Assembly (NCBI GenBank): GCA_024762655.1
Contig: JANTHB010000006.1
Location: forward strand, 1 to 64,000
Reading direction: 5' to 3'
Length of the DNA stretch: 64,000 nucleotides
Source of the DNA: Bacteroidales bacterium
Lineage (GTDB): Bacteria; Bacteroidota; Bacteroidia; Bacteroidales; VadinHA17
Shown here: positions 49,005 to 58,065 of the stretch, piece after piece
Position numbering within the stretch: position 1 is the stretch's first letter
Layout: the number at the start of each line of letters is the position of its first letter
Position numbers and translations under genes: made by a program
The notes under the pieces: generated by a model
Seen by the model: the letters and a program-made list of their open reading frames with translations, nothing else
What the model was told of the DNA's origin: nothing
Database searches by the model: none

Positions 49005-49016
49005 AACGCTATTGTA

Positions 49017-52000
49017 TTAAAATGAAAATTTAATGTTTCCTCCGAGATATCTTACGGATGGATCGGAAAAGTCTTCATGTCCGCCATCGGGATCAGAATA
49101 CTTAAAGTCTTTGGCCCAGAATAATACATTTTGGCCTATAAAACTTATGGATGCACCCTTAACAAATCCCAGCTTCGAAACAATATCGTTTGGGAGCGTG
49201 TATGTAAGTGATACTTCACGTAATTTCAGAAACGTCCTGCTATAAATGTCGAAAGGTGTGGGTGAACCTCCCCAGGCACTACTTGCATGCAATCTTCGAA
49301 CAGCATCCTGATAATAAACGGCCACATTATTCGGAGCAAATTCACGATCATCGGTAAGAATGTTTCCGCTTACATCAAAGGTTGCACTTCCGGAGACAAC
49401 CATCACTCCATCTCCTATATAGTGCTTCGTACTTGGATCGGCTACGTCCTGTGCCCTGGTTTCCGTTACCGATTCGGGATGTACTCCGGCCTGCCACATA
49501 TAACTTTCTGTACGGGTACTCATTAACCCCCCTACAACACCATCGAAAGATAGAAACAAACTGAATCCTTTGTATCTTAAAGCGGTACTAAAGCCCCATT
49601 GCCAATCAGGAAGTCTGTAGCCATATAACGTATAAACAGGGCTCCTTAAAGGTAATCCGTTCTGCCAGATCATTTTCCCGGTTCCCGGTTGGTATTCAAA
49701 ATCTTTAATGGTCATATAATCAGTACGTTTTCCGACTTTAACCCAATCTTTGTCTACATTTCTCGTGTTTACCGAATCTATTTTGGTATAGATTTCTTTG
49801 TAAGTACCCCAGTTAAAAGTTAAATCCAGTTGTAAATCCTGTTTTTTAACGGGTGTCACCCTGACAACAGCATCCCAGCCTCTCCGGGCTCTTTCCTCAT
49901 TTGAGTTAAGGTAAATACTGCTTATACCTGAAGCAGGAGTCCTTGATGCTTTTACCAATTGATTATAAATGCGTTTATTAAAATAAGATACATCAACCGA
50001 TAACCGGTTTTTAAACAGGATACTCTGTAAGCCGAATTCACTTGTAGCATAATTATTCGGGCTATAAGAATTCAGATAAATAGTATGAGGAGCAGATGCT
50101 CCGTTATAATCAAGCCATGTACCCGGCTTTACAGAAAACACACTATTGATAGCGTAAGGAGCTGGAGCAGTTTTTGCTTGTGTCCACGAACTTCTGACTT
50201 TTAAAAGGTCCATCCAGTCCTTTGTAGATTCAGGCAATAATTCCGATAGCACAAAACTACCCGAAACCGACGGATATAAATATGACCAGTCTGATTTTGG
50301 TACAATAGGATTTGCAAGCATTGATACCCAGTCATTACGAAGGGTAGCATCTACATAAATAAAGCTTCCCCAGGAAAGGCCCAAACGGCCAAACATAGAA
50401 TTTGACTGTTCAGCATTGGTAGATTCCCCAACACGGGCCGGATTTACCGATGCTTTAAGAGAGTAAAAACCCGGGATGGAAATACCGTTGGTTGTTTCTC
50501 CATTTATATTATCGTCTCTGCGATAATAAATGGTCCCTCCTGCCAGATATTCCAATTCAAGGTTATCATTAACAAATTTCTTACTGCCTGTTAACAATAA
50601 ATCGCTGTTTATGCTAAATCCCTGTGTTCTTCCCGTAAGGTAAGCTCCTGTTTTTGTTCCGTTCCACGGATAAGGAATTCCCGGTACGGCAGTATTTCCT
50701 GTTGAGTTCCACGAGCCCTGTGAAACTCTTATCTGGCCACGATCAATATAAAAGTCAATCCCCGTACGTGCCGTAACTTTTAACCAGTCGGTTATTTCAT
50801 AATCTGCAGTTGCGTCTGCATTGTAGATGTCCCTTGAAACCTTATTTATTTTTTCATAGCGGTCAAAATAGGGGTTGTTTACATTTCCATTCGGATAAGT
50901 CCAGTTTTGCTTTTGATCTTTTATCAGCCAGTAATTATTCTTATAATCCAAAATATTATAATCGGCTGGTGAATAGATCAGCAAAGAATACATTACATCG
51001 TACGATGTATATCCGTTAGATCCCTTGTTAGGAGAAGCATTTTTGGTATACGAGGTATTTGTTGTCAGATGGAACTTATCAAGGTTAACATCTGCCCCTA
51101 ATGAATAGGTGTATTTATTTAACATTGCATTAGGATAAACTCCTTTTTGTTGTATCCAGTTTAATGAGCTTCGGACGGCAACATTATCTGATCTGAAACC
51201 AACATTAACATTATTGTTAGATACATAACCCGGATTTATGAAGTTTTTAAAGTTGTCTTTTCCAACAGGCAGGTATTCATAATCTCTGTAATCCTTCAGA
51301 AAAGGATCCCATTGGGTTCTTATTGTGCCATCCATTGCCGGTCCCCACGAATAGGTGCGGTTTATATCGTAGTTTCCGTTATACCCACGGCCATATACGG
51401 ATTGTTTTTCAGGAATTGCCAAGAATCCTGCAGTAAACATGGTATTGGATGTTAGATCAACGGATACACCCTTTTTACCTTCACTCCCGTTTTTAGTTGT
51501 TATAAGGATGGCACCGCGTTCTCCACGGAACCCATATAATGCAGAAGCCGTAGCCCCTTTTAATACCGATATTGATTCGATATCTTCTGCTGACAGGTCA
51601 CTTATTTTTTTATTAGCATAAGCAATCCCATCTATGACAATCAAAGGGTTTGTTTCTCCCCGAATTGTAATGGTCGGGTCAACGTCAAAATCAGTAGGGT
51701 TTTGAACCAGAACCCCTGCTACCTTACCGGTAAGGGATGTACTTACATTAACGCCAGGAACCTTTTGCACGCTTTCTCCGGAGACTTTTTGAATGGAATA
51801 ACCAAGCGCTTTCTCCGCTCTTTTTATCCCAAGAGCGGTTACAACCACTTCTTCAACACCAATGGAAGTCTGTTTCATTGCAACGTTAATAATGCGCTGG
51901 TTCTCAACCGCAACTTCCTGGCTTTTAAATCCCACAAAAGAAAAAACCAGCGTAGCTCCTGATGGGACGCTAAGTGAATATTTCCCGTTTGCATCCGTTA

Positions 52001-52478
52001 TGGTTCCCTGGGTGGTACCCTTGATAATAATATTCACCCCCGGTAGCGGGCTTCCTTTATCGTCGGTCACCGTACCGGTAATGACTTTCTGTTGCTGTAA
52101 CAATTTTTTATTATTAACAGCACCGGAGAACAGTGCAATCTGTTTCCCTACTACACGATAGGTAATCCCGGCTTCAGGTAATACCTGATCAAGGACATGC
52201 CAGATATCTTCTTTTTTGGCCATTACATTTACTTTTTTGGTTACATCCACCAACTGATCATTGTAAAAGAATTTAAATTCACTCTGATCCTGGATGGCCT
52301 GCAGGACATCTTCAATGGTCGCTTGTTCCATAGAGAGAGACAATTTTTTGTTTTGCGCATAGTTATTCACTGCAAAGACCTGCAAAACAGCTACAAAAAA
52401 CAGAAAAAGACTGATTTTCATAATTCTGAATATTTTTCTGAAAATATCATTTTTCAGATAAATTAAATTTTTCTTCAT
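49017..52478 (-). CDS. SusC/RagA-family TonB-linked outer-membrane protein with N-terminal STN domain
   Basis: STN region (LSLSMEQATIEDVLQAIQDQSEFKFFYNDQ), carboxypeptidase-like GTVTDDKGSPLPGVNIIIKGTTQGTITDANGKYSL, plug VIDGIAYANKKISDLSAEDIESISVLKGATASALYGFRGERGAILITTKNG. Confidence 0.96.
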   Translation of the reverse strand: MKKNLIYLKNDIFRKIFRIMKISLFLFFVAVLQVFAVNNYAQNKKLSLSMEQATIEDVLQAIQDQSEFKFFYNDQLVDVTKKVNVMAKKEDIWHVLDQVLPEAGITYRVVGKQIALFSGAVNNKKLLQQQKVITGTVTDDKGSPLPGVNIIIKGTTQGTITDANGKYSLSVPSGATLVFSFVGFKSQEVAVENQRIINVAMKQTSIGVEEVVVTALGIKRAEKALGYSIQKVSGESVQKVPGVNVSTSLTGKVAGVLVQNPTDFDVDPTITIRGETNPLIVIDGIAYANKKISDLSAEDIESISVLKGATASALYGFRGERGAILITTKNGSEGKKGVSVDLTSNTMFTAGFLAIPEKQSVYGRGYNGNYDINRTYSWGPAMDGTIRTQWDPFLKDYRDYEYLPVGKDNFKNFINPGYVSNNNVNVGFRSDNVAVRSSLNWIQQKGVYPNAMLNKYTYSLGADVNLDKFHLTTNTSYTKNASPNKGSNGYTSYDVMYSLLIYSPADYNILDYKNNYWLIKDQKQNWTYPNGNVNNPYFDRYEKINKVSRDIYNADATADYEITDWLKVTARTGIDFYIDRGQIRVSQGSWNSTGNTAVPGIPYPWNGTKTGAYLTGRTQGFSINSDLLLTGSKKFVNDNLELEYLAGGTIYYRRDDNINGETTNGISIPGFYSLKASVNPARVGESTNAEQSNSMFGRLGLSWGSFIYVDATLRNDWVSMLANPIVPKSDWSYLYPSVSGSFVLSELLPESTKDWMDLLKVRSSWTQAKTAPAPYAINSVFSVKPGTWLDYNGASAPHTIYLNSYSPNNYATSEFGLQSILFKNRLSVDVSYFNKRIYNQLVKASRTPASGISSIYLNSNEERARRGWDAVVRVTPVKKQDLQLDLTFNWGTYKEIYTKIDSVNTRNVDKDWVKVGKRTDYMTIKDFEYQPGTGKMIWQNGLPLRSPVYTLYGYRLPDWQWGFSTALRYKGFSLFLSFDGVVGGLMSTRTESYMWQAGVHPESVTETRAQDVADPSTKHYIGDGVMVVSGSATFDVSGNILTDDREFAPNNVAVYYQDAVRRLHASSAWGGSPTPFDIYSRTFLKLREVSLTYTLPNDIVSKLGFVKGASISFIGQNVLFWAKDFKYSDPDGGHEDFSDPSVRYLGGNIKFSF

Positions 52479-52532
52479 ATCTTTGAATTTGAGTTAGTAA
52501 ATAAATTCGGTCAAGGAATTTTTTGTTGACTC

Positions 52533-52563
52533 GACAGGGAAATGTTCGCAGCATTTTCCTGTC
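52533..52563 (-). promoter_or_regulatory. Hairpin in the susC 5' leader
   Basis: gacagggaaatg-ttcgcag-cattttcctgtc: 12-bp stem (one G-U), 7-nt loop, ~55 nt from the susC start. Confidence 0.7.
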
Positions 52564-52639
52564 TCTTTTTAATCTTATCCGTTTCTTTTCATAGGCATTT
52601 GTTTTTTAAGGTTAATAATCAAGGTTAATCAGATATATC

Positions 52640-53662
52640 TTATATTGGTTCCAGCCATACTTCCCGTGTATCTTTATCATATTTATATTTCATCGGAGTG
52701 GTAATTTTTATCAGGTCTAATACCTCCCGTAACGTTTCCATTTCAATAGTCCCGGTATATTTATATTTTCTCAGTTTATCATCCTTGATGTATATGGTGC
52801 AATTAAACCATCTTTCCAATTTATGGGCAACTGTTTCCATGGGCTCGTGCCGGAAGATAAGCGTTCCCTCCTTCCAGGATGTATAATACTTTGTTTTTAC
52901 CTCATACACCTTCATTTTTCCCGTAACCGTATCCATAACGGCCTGCATGGAAGGTTCAAGATAGACGTACCTTCCGGTGCCTCTTTTCTCTACTTTTATT
53001 TTTCCATGGACTAAAGTTGCGCTAACGATGCGATCATCAGCATAAGCCATTACATCCAAAGAGGTTCCCAAAGCGGTAACATCCAGCTTTTTGGTATGGA
53101 TGATAAAAGGTTTTTTATGATTCTCCGCCACATCAAAATATCCTTCACCCTGTAGAAATACCTCCCTGGTTTTCCCGGTAAAAGCCAGCGGGAACCGCAA
53201 TGAACTTCCCGAATTAAGCCAGACCAACGTACTGTCCGGCAAAAGAAAACGCGTTCTGGCCGCCATCGGGGTATATATATTATTATAAGCTATGGCTGAC
53301 GGCACCTTATTTCCCGTACGGTTATTTAATAAAAAAACAGTTGTAATAAACAAGGGTATAAACAATACGGCTGCCACTTTCATCAGAATCCTTGCCATCC
53401 GAACCGTTGTCCTGGCAGATTTCTCTTCCTCCAGCACGTTGATCCTGTGATGAATCCCGTCTAAAAGCAATTTATATTCCTTATCTTCCAGGAGCCCTGT
53501 TCTCTTCTCCTCCCGCCAGTGTTTTTTCATCACGTTTTCGATCTCTTCAAGATCCCCTTCACTGCCAAGCTGCATGATTACCTCCCTAACCTTATCAACA
53601 GGTATCCTGTTATGATAAAACTCATTAACGAGTTCCGTTATTTTTCTTCTTTCTTTAATCAT
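52640..53662 (-). CDS. FecR-family anti-sigma factor
   Basis: N-terminal cytoplasmic region, one TM helix, FLLPDSTLVWLNSGSSLRFPLAFTGKTREVFLQGEGYFDVAENHKKPFIIHT typical of FecR. Confidence 0.95.
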   Translation of the reverse strand: MIKERRKITELVNEFYHNRIPVDKVREVIMQLGSEGDLEEIENVMKKHWREEKRTGLLEDKEYKLLLDGIHHRINVLEEEKSARTTVRMARILMKVAAVLFIPLFITTVFLLNNRTGNKVPSAIAYNNIYTPMAARTRFLLPDSTLVWLNSGSSLRFPLAFTGKTREVFLQGEGYFDVAENHKKPFIIHTKKLDVTALGTSLDVMAYADDRIVSATLVHGKIKVEKRGTGRYVYLEPSMQAVMDTVTGKMKVYEVKTKYYTSWKEGTLIFRHEPMETVAHKLERWFNCTIYIKDDKLRKYKYTGTIEMETLREVLDLIKITTPMKYKYDKDTREVWLEPI

Positions 53663-53693
53663 ATTTTATATTCACTCATCTAATAACAAAAAG

Positions 53694-53723
53694 AAATGCC
53701 CATTGCATAATGTCCGGGCATTT
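53694..53723. promoter_or_regulatory. Hairpin upstream of fecR
   Basis: aaatgccc...gggcattt perfect 8-bp arms, 14-nt loop. Confidence 0.6.
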
Positions 53724-53897
53724 CCCTCCTGTCCTATTAACCTAAACCTGTTACTATGAAAAAAATCATTCCGAATTTTTCCCTTTCATTTATTATAATA
53801 CACCTTACTCCTCTTTAACTCCCGGTTCAAAGAGAAAAAAATAACTTACTACCGAATTTTTCCATAAAAATAAATGCTCTGACCCTGACAAAGTTTG

Positions 53898-54320
53898 CGT
53901 CATTCAGTGGTCATTCAGTTGCTTCAAGCATTTGAGCATTGTCATTAAGTAGTAATTAGCGGCTAACGCCGCGAAATTATGTGGAAATTAGGATAAAGGC
54001 AGAATGGAATGATGGAATAATGGGAACCGGGGAGTCTCCGCGTGCTTTGAGCCTTCTCTGTGTGATTTGTGGTTATATTCATGATCTGTAAATATTTAAA
54101 CCACAAAGGACCCAAAGTAGGCACAGAGGACACAGAGATAGCTTCTTACTTTTGCCTTTAGCCTTATAATGGTCATTCAAGGGTCATTCGATAGTCATTC
54201 AATGGTCATACAGTAGTCATACAATTGTGATATAATTCTACATTTTACATTCTTCATTTTACATTTTACATTCGGTGGTCATTCAAGGGTCATACAATTG
54301 TTATTCAGTAGTTAATTAAA
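53898..54320. repeat. Blocks of 11-bp-period iterons (consensus RGTCATTCARW)
   Basis: Units at 53898, 53909; 54171, 54182, 54193, 54204, 54215, 54226; 54277, 54288, 54299, 54310, exactly 11 bp apart within blocks. Confidence 0.85.
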
Positions 54321-54437
54321 GGGTACTTCAAGAATCACTGTTCGACTTTTGACTTTTAGACCCTTCGACCTCATTCCTTATAGCTCATATCTTATTTTTA
54401 TCCATCTATGTATAACTTGTTACATGAGCATTTCTTT

Positions 54438-55016
54438 CTAATAAAACAAGGTAATAAACAAAAGCACGATCAGGCTGCCCTCTCCTAATTTTTCACGGAG
54501 ATATTTCATTGCCAGAGTGATCTGATTTTCTACCGTTTTTTTAGAAATATGCAGATTTCGGGCAATTTCTTCATTGGGCAATCCTTTTTCACGGCTTAAC
54601 CGGTAAATTTCCCTTTGACGGGGAGGAAGATGTTCAACAAGATCCTGAGCTTTCTTTTGTAACTCTGAAAATTCAATGTTCTCTTCGACCGGGCTCACAG
54701 ACAACCCTGTATGTTGTTTGATGTATTCAATATAGGTTTGCTCATTGGCTTTTTTACGGAAATAATTCAGGATCGTATTTTTTGCAATGGTAAAAAGATA
54801 AGAATTAAAGGATTTGCCTTCATCCAGTTGATGCCGATGTTCCCAGACTTTCACAAACACATCCTGCACCAGTTCCTTCGCATCTTCCTCGATCTTCAGA
54901 TAACCAATGGCAAAAGCATATAATCGTTCCTTGTAAACCGAGAATAAATGATCGAAAGCGGAAAAACTCCCCTTCTTCAGTTTGATAACATATTCCTTTT
55001 CTCTGCGTTCATGCAT
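54438..55016 (-). CDS. ECF RNA polymerase sigma factor (Bacteroidota PUL-type)
   Basis: DAKELVQDVFVKVWEHRHQL; FNSYLFTIAKNTILNYFRKK; LPPRQREIYRLSREKGLPNEEIARNLHISKKTVENQI. Confidence 0.95.
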   Translation of the reverse strand: MHERREKEYVIKLKKGSFSAFDHLFSVYKERLYAFAIGYLKIEEDAKELVQDVFVKVWEHRHQLDEGKSFNSYLFTIAKNTILNYFRKKANEQTYIEYIKQHTGLSVSPVEENIEFSELQKKAQDLVEHLPPRQREIYRLSREKGLPNEEIARNLHISKKTVENQITLAMKYLREKLGEGSLIVLLFITLFY

Positions 55017-55123
55017 TATTGAACTATTTTAGCAAATGCAGACCCCTACACTAATTCTCTACTCAAAGTTAACAAAAAAGTATTGCATCTTCTATTCCTG
55101 TAATTTCCGGCTTTCAATATTGT

Positions 55124-56578
55124 TTATTTCCGCCAGAAAGCGGGGGAAAAAAGGACGAGGACGGTAAAAAGTTCAAGGCGTCCCAGCATCATGAGAAAAG
55201 AGAGGAACCATTTTCCGAGAGCATTGATATGGTAAAAATTATCCATAGGACCCACCGAACCCAGGCCGGGACCCACATTTCCCAGCGTAGTAGCCACGGC
55301 ACTAACCGCCGAATCCACATTGGGTTCCATCACGGAGATCACCACTACCCCGAAAGCAAATATCAGAATATAGATAACAGCGAAGGCGAGCACGTTGGTA
55401 ATAACCCGGGGAGGCACCTTATGATGGTTAAACCGTACCGGGATCACAGCATTGGGATGTATCAGCCGCCGCAGCTCATAACGGCTGTTCTTGATCAGGA
55501 GAGCGATACGCATGATTTTCATGCTGCCGCCCGTCGAGCCGGCCGATCCCCCGAAGAACATAAGTACCAGCAGGATCACCGCCAGAAACGGTTCCCATTT
55601 GAGATAATCGGTGGTTACATAGCCGGTGGTTGTCAGGACAGAAACCACCTGGAACAGCCCTTCCCGGAAAGCGGTTTCCAGACCCCGGTGATGGATAAGA
55701 ATGAGAAATATCGTTACGACAGCGGAAAATCCGATCACAAACCCCACGTACCATCTGAATTCTTCATTTTTGATCGCTTTCCTGAAATGGCCGTGTAGCG
55801 CATAATAGGAAAGGGTAAAATTCATTCCGGCCAGGAACATAAAAAAGATAACCACATACTGAATAAAAGGAGATCCCCAGAAAGCTATGCTGGCCTGTTT
55901 GGTGGAGTATCCGCCAGTAGCCATGGTTGTAAAAGAGTGGCATACGGCATCGAAAGGGCTCATTCCTCCGATGATCAGCAGGATGGATTCGGCGAGGGTA
56001 AAAAGGATATAGATACCCCACAGTCGTTTGGCCGTTTCTTTCACGCGCGGGTGGAACTTATCGGGGGTTGGTCCGGGCACTTCGGCGGCAAAAAGCTGCA
56101 TACCTCCCACCCCAAGATAGGGCAAGACCGCCAGGGAGAGTACGATGATCCCCATACCCCCCATCCACTGGGTGATGCTACGCCAGAAAAGAATACCATG
56201 TGGCAGCGCTTCAATATCATTCAGGATGGAAGAACCGGTAGTGGTGAAGCCTGACATCGTCTCAAAGAAAGCATCCGTCAGATTGGGGATAGCTCCGGAT
56301 AATAAATAGGGCAGGGTGCCAAAAAAGGAAAAAACGATCCATACGATGCTGACAATAATATATCCTTCCCGTTTACCAATTCCCCGGTCGACCTTCCGGT
56401 TGAAGAACCACATCAGCGCACCGGCAACGAGCGTGATCATACTGCTGACAAGCAGCGGCAGGGAGTCCCCCTCATGATACAATAGCGACACCAGAAAAGA
56501 GAACAGGATAAAGCCGCTTTCCAGCATAAGCAGAAAGCCCAGGATAAAGACAATAATCCTTTTATTGATCAGATCCAC
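55124..56578 (-). CDS. trkH: TrkH-family potassium transporter subunit, paralog 1
   Basis: SGFTTTGSSILNDIEALPHGILFWRSITQWMGGMGIIVL; TMATGGYSTKQAS; TTTGYVTTDY; GGSAGSTGGSMK; GNVGPGLGSVGP. Confidence 0.93.
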   Translation of the reverse strand: MDLINKRIIVFILGFLLMLESGFILFSFLVSLLYHEGDSLPLLVSSMITLVAGALMWFFNRKVDRGIGKREGYIIVSIVWIVFSFFGTLPYLLSGAIPNLTDAFFETMSGFTTTGSSILNDIEALPHGILFWRSITQWMGGMGIIVLSLAVLPYLGVGGMQLFAAEVPGPTPDKFHPRVKETAKRLWGIYILFTLAESILLIIGGMSPFDAVCHSFTTMATGGYSTKQASIAFWGSPFIQYVVIFFMFLAGMNFTLSYYALHGHFRKAIKNEEFRWYVGFVIGFSAVVTIFLILIHHRGLETAFREGLFQVVSVLTTTGYVTTDYLKWEPFLAVILLVLMFFGGSAGSTGGSMKIMRIALLIKNSRYELRRLIHPNAVIPVRFNHHKVPPRVITNVLAFAVIYILIFAFGVVVISVMEPNVDSAVSAVATTLGNVGPGLGSVGPMDNFYHINALGKWFLSFLMMLGRLELFTVLVLFSPAFWRK

Positions 56579-56610
56579 GCAAGACTATTTTTTTACAAGG
56601 ATATAACAGA

Positions 56611-58059
56611 TCATTTATTTTTCCAAAAGGTCCGGGTAAAGAGAATCAATACGGCAAAGAGTTCGAGACGACCCAGCAGCATCAGGGCTGAGAGCACCCA
56701 TTTACCGGTAAGGCTAAGGGCTGCAAAATTCGAAGCAGGCCCCACCGAGCCCAAACCGGGGCCTATACCGCCCATGGTGGTGGCTACAGCGCCCATGGCA
56801 GAGGTAGTATCCAGGCCGTTCAGTACAAGTACCAGGGAACCGACAGCAAAAGTGATGATATAAAGAACAAAAAAGGCAAAGGTACGCGACATCAGTTCAG
56901 GGGAGACACTGCTTTCCCCGATATGAACATTGACCACAGCCTTGGGATGCAGCAGTCGCTGATACTGGACATGCAGATTATTCAGAAACATCAGGTGCCG
57001 TCCAACCTTGATCCCTCCGGAGGTGGACCCCGAGCTCCCTCCCACGAACATTAGCAGGAAAATAAAAAACCAGGCGTGGTGGGTCCATTGCATATAATCG
57101 GCCGTAGAAAAGCCCGTACAGGTAATGATGCTGGTCACCTGAAAGAAGCCTTCCCGGAAAGCCTTTTCCAGGTTGAGATGTTGAAATATTATTAAAAAGA
57201 GGGTGATGATTATTCCGGAAACGAACAAGATGGTCAGATACAGCCGGAACTCCGGATTTTTGTAAGGTTTGGTGAAATTTCCCCGGATCATCTGCAGATG
57301 CAAGGTGAAATTGGTCCCCGCCAGGATCATGAAGACGATGACCACATACTGGATGTATGGGGAATAAGCGCCAATGCTGGCATTTTTCGTTGAAAAGCCC
57401 CCGGTGGCAATGGTCCCGAAAGCGTGGCACAAAGCGTCAAAAAGCGGCATTTTCCCCAACATCAGGAAAACCGTTTCCAGCAGCACCAGGGAAATATAGA
57501 TGACCCATAGCATACGTGCTGTTTCGCGCACCCTGGGCCGAAGTTTATTCATAGGCAAGCCTACGGACTCAACATGGAACAATTGCATACCCCCCACACC
57601 CAGGAAGGGAAGGATGGCGATAAACATGATCAAGATGCCGAGTCCTCCGATAAGATGCGTGAGGCTCCGCCAGAACAGAATGCCATGGGGGAGCGCTTCT
57701 ATGTTCGTAACTATGGAGGCCCCGGTGGTTGTAAATCCGGAGATGGCTTCAAAAAAAGCATCGGTATAATGCGGCACATAATGCCCCAGGAAATACGGCA
57801 GTGCTCCGAAAGCTGAAAAAACCACCCAGACGGTCGGTACGATAATATAAGCTTCGCGTTTGCCGATTTCCTCGTCTTTCGACCGGCTCAGAAGCCATAC
57901 CAAAGCCCCTGAAAGGAGAGTAATGCCAAAAGCCAGAAAGTTGGTCCGGAGGTCCTGTTCGTGGTAGATGACAGAGATCAATACGGGTAACAACAGGAAA
58001 GCCCCTTCCAGCATAACTGACAACCCGATAATATTCAGGATAATCCGTTTATTAAGCAT
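56611..58059 (-). CDS. trkH: TrkH-family potassium transporter subunit, paralog 2
   Basis: SGFTTTGASIVTNIEALPHGILFWRSLTHLIGGLGILIM; TIATGGFSTKNAS; GGSSGSTSGGIK. Confidence 0.93.
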   Translation of the reverse strand: MLNKRIILNIIGLSVMLEGAFLLLPVLISVIYHEQDLRTNFLAFGITLLSGALVWLLSRSKDEEIGKREAYIIVPTVWVVFSAFGALPYFLGHYVPHYTDAFFEAISGFTTTGASIVTNIEALPHGILFWRSLTHLIGGLGILIMFIAILPFLGVGGMQLFHVESVGLPMNKLRPRVRETARMLWVIYISLVLLETVFLMLGKMPLFDALCHAFGTIATGGFSTKNASIGAYSPYIQYVVIVFMILAGTNFTLHLQMIRGNFTKPYKNPEFRLYLTILFVSGIIITLFLIIFQHLNLEKAFREGFFQVTSIITCTGFSTADYMQWTHHAWFFIFLLMFVGGSSGSTSGGIKVGRHLMFLNNLHVQYQRLLHPKAVVNVHIGESSVSPELMSRTFAFFVLYIITFAVGSLVLVLNGLDTTSAMGAVATTMGGIGPGLGSVGPASNFAALSLTGKWVLSALMLLGRLELFAVLILFTRTFWKNK

Positions 58060-58065
58060 CTGTTT

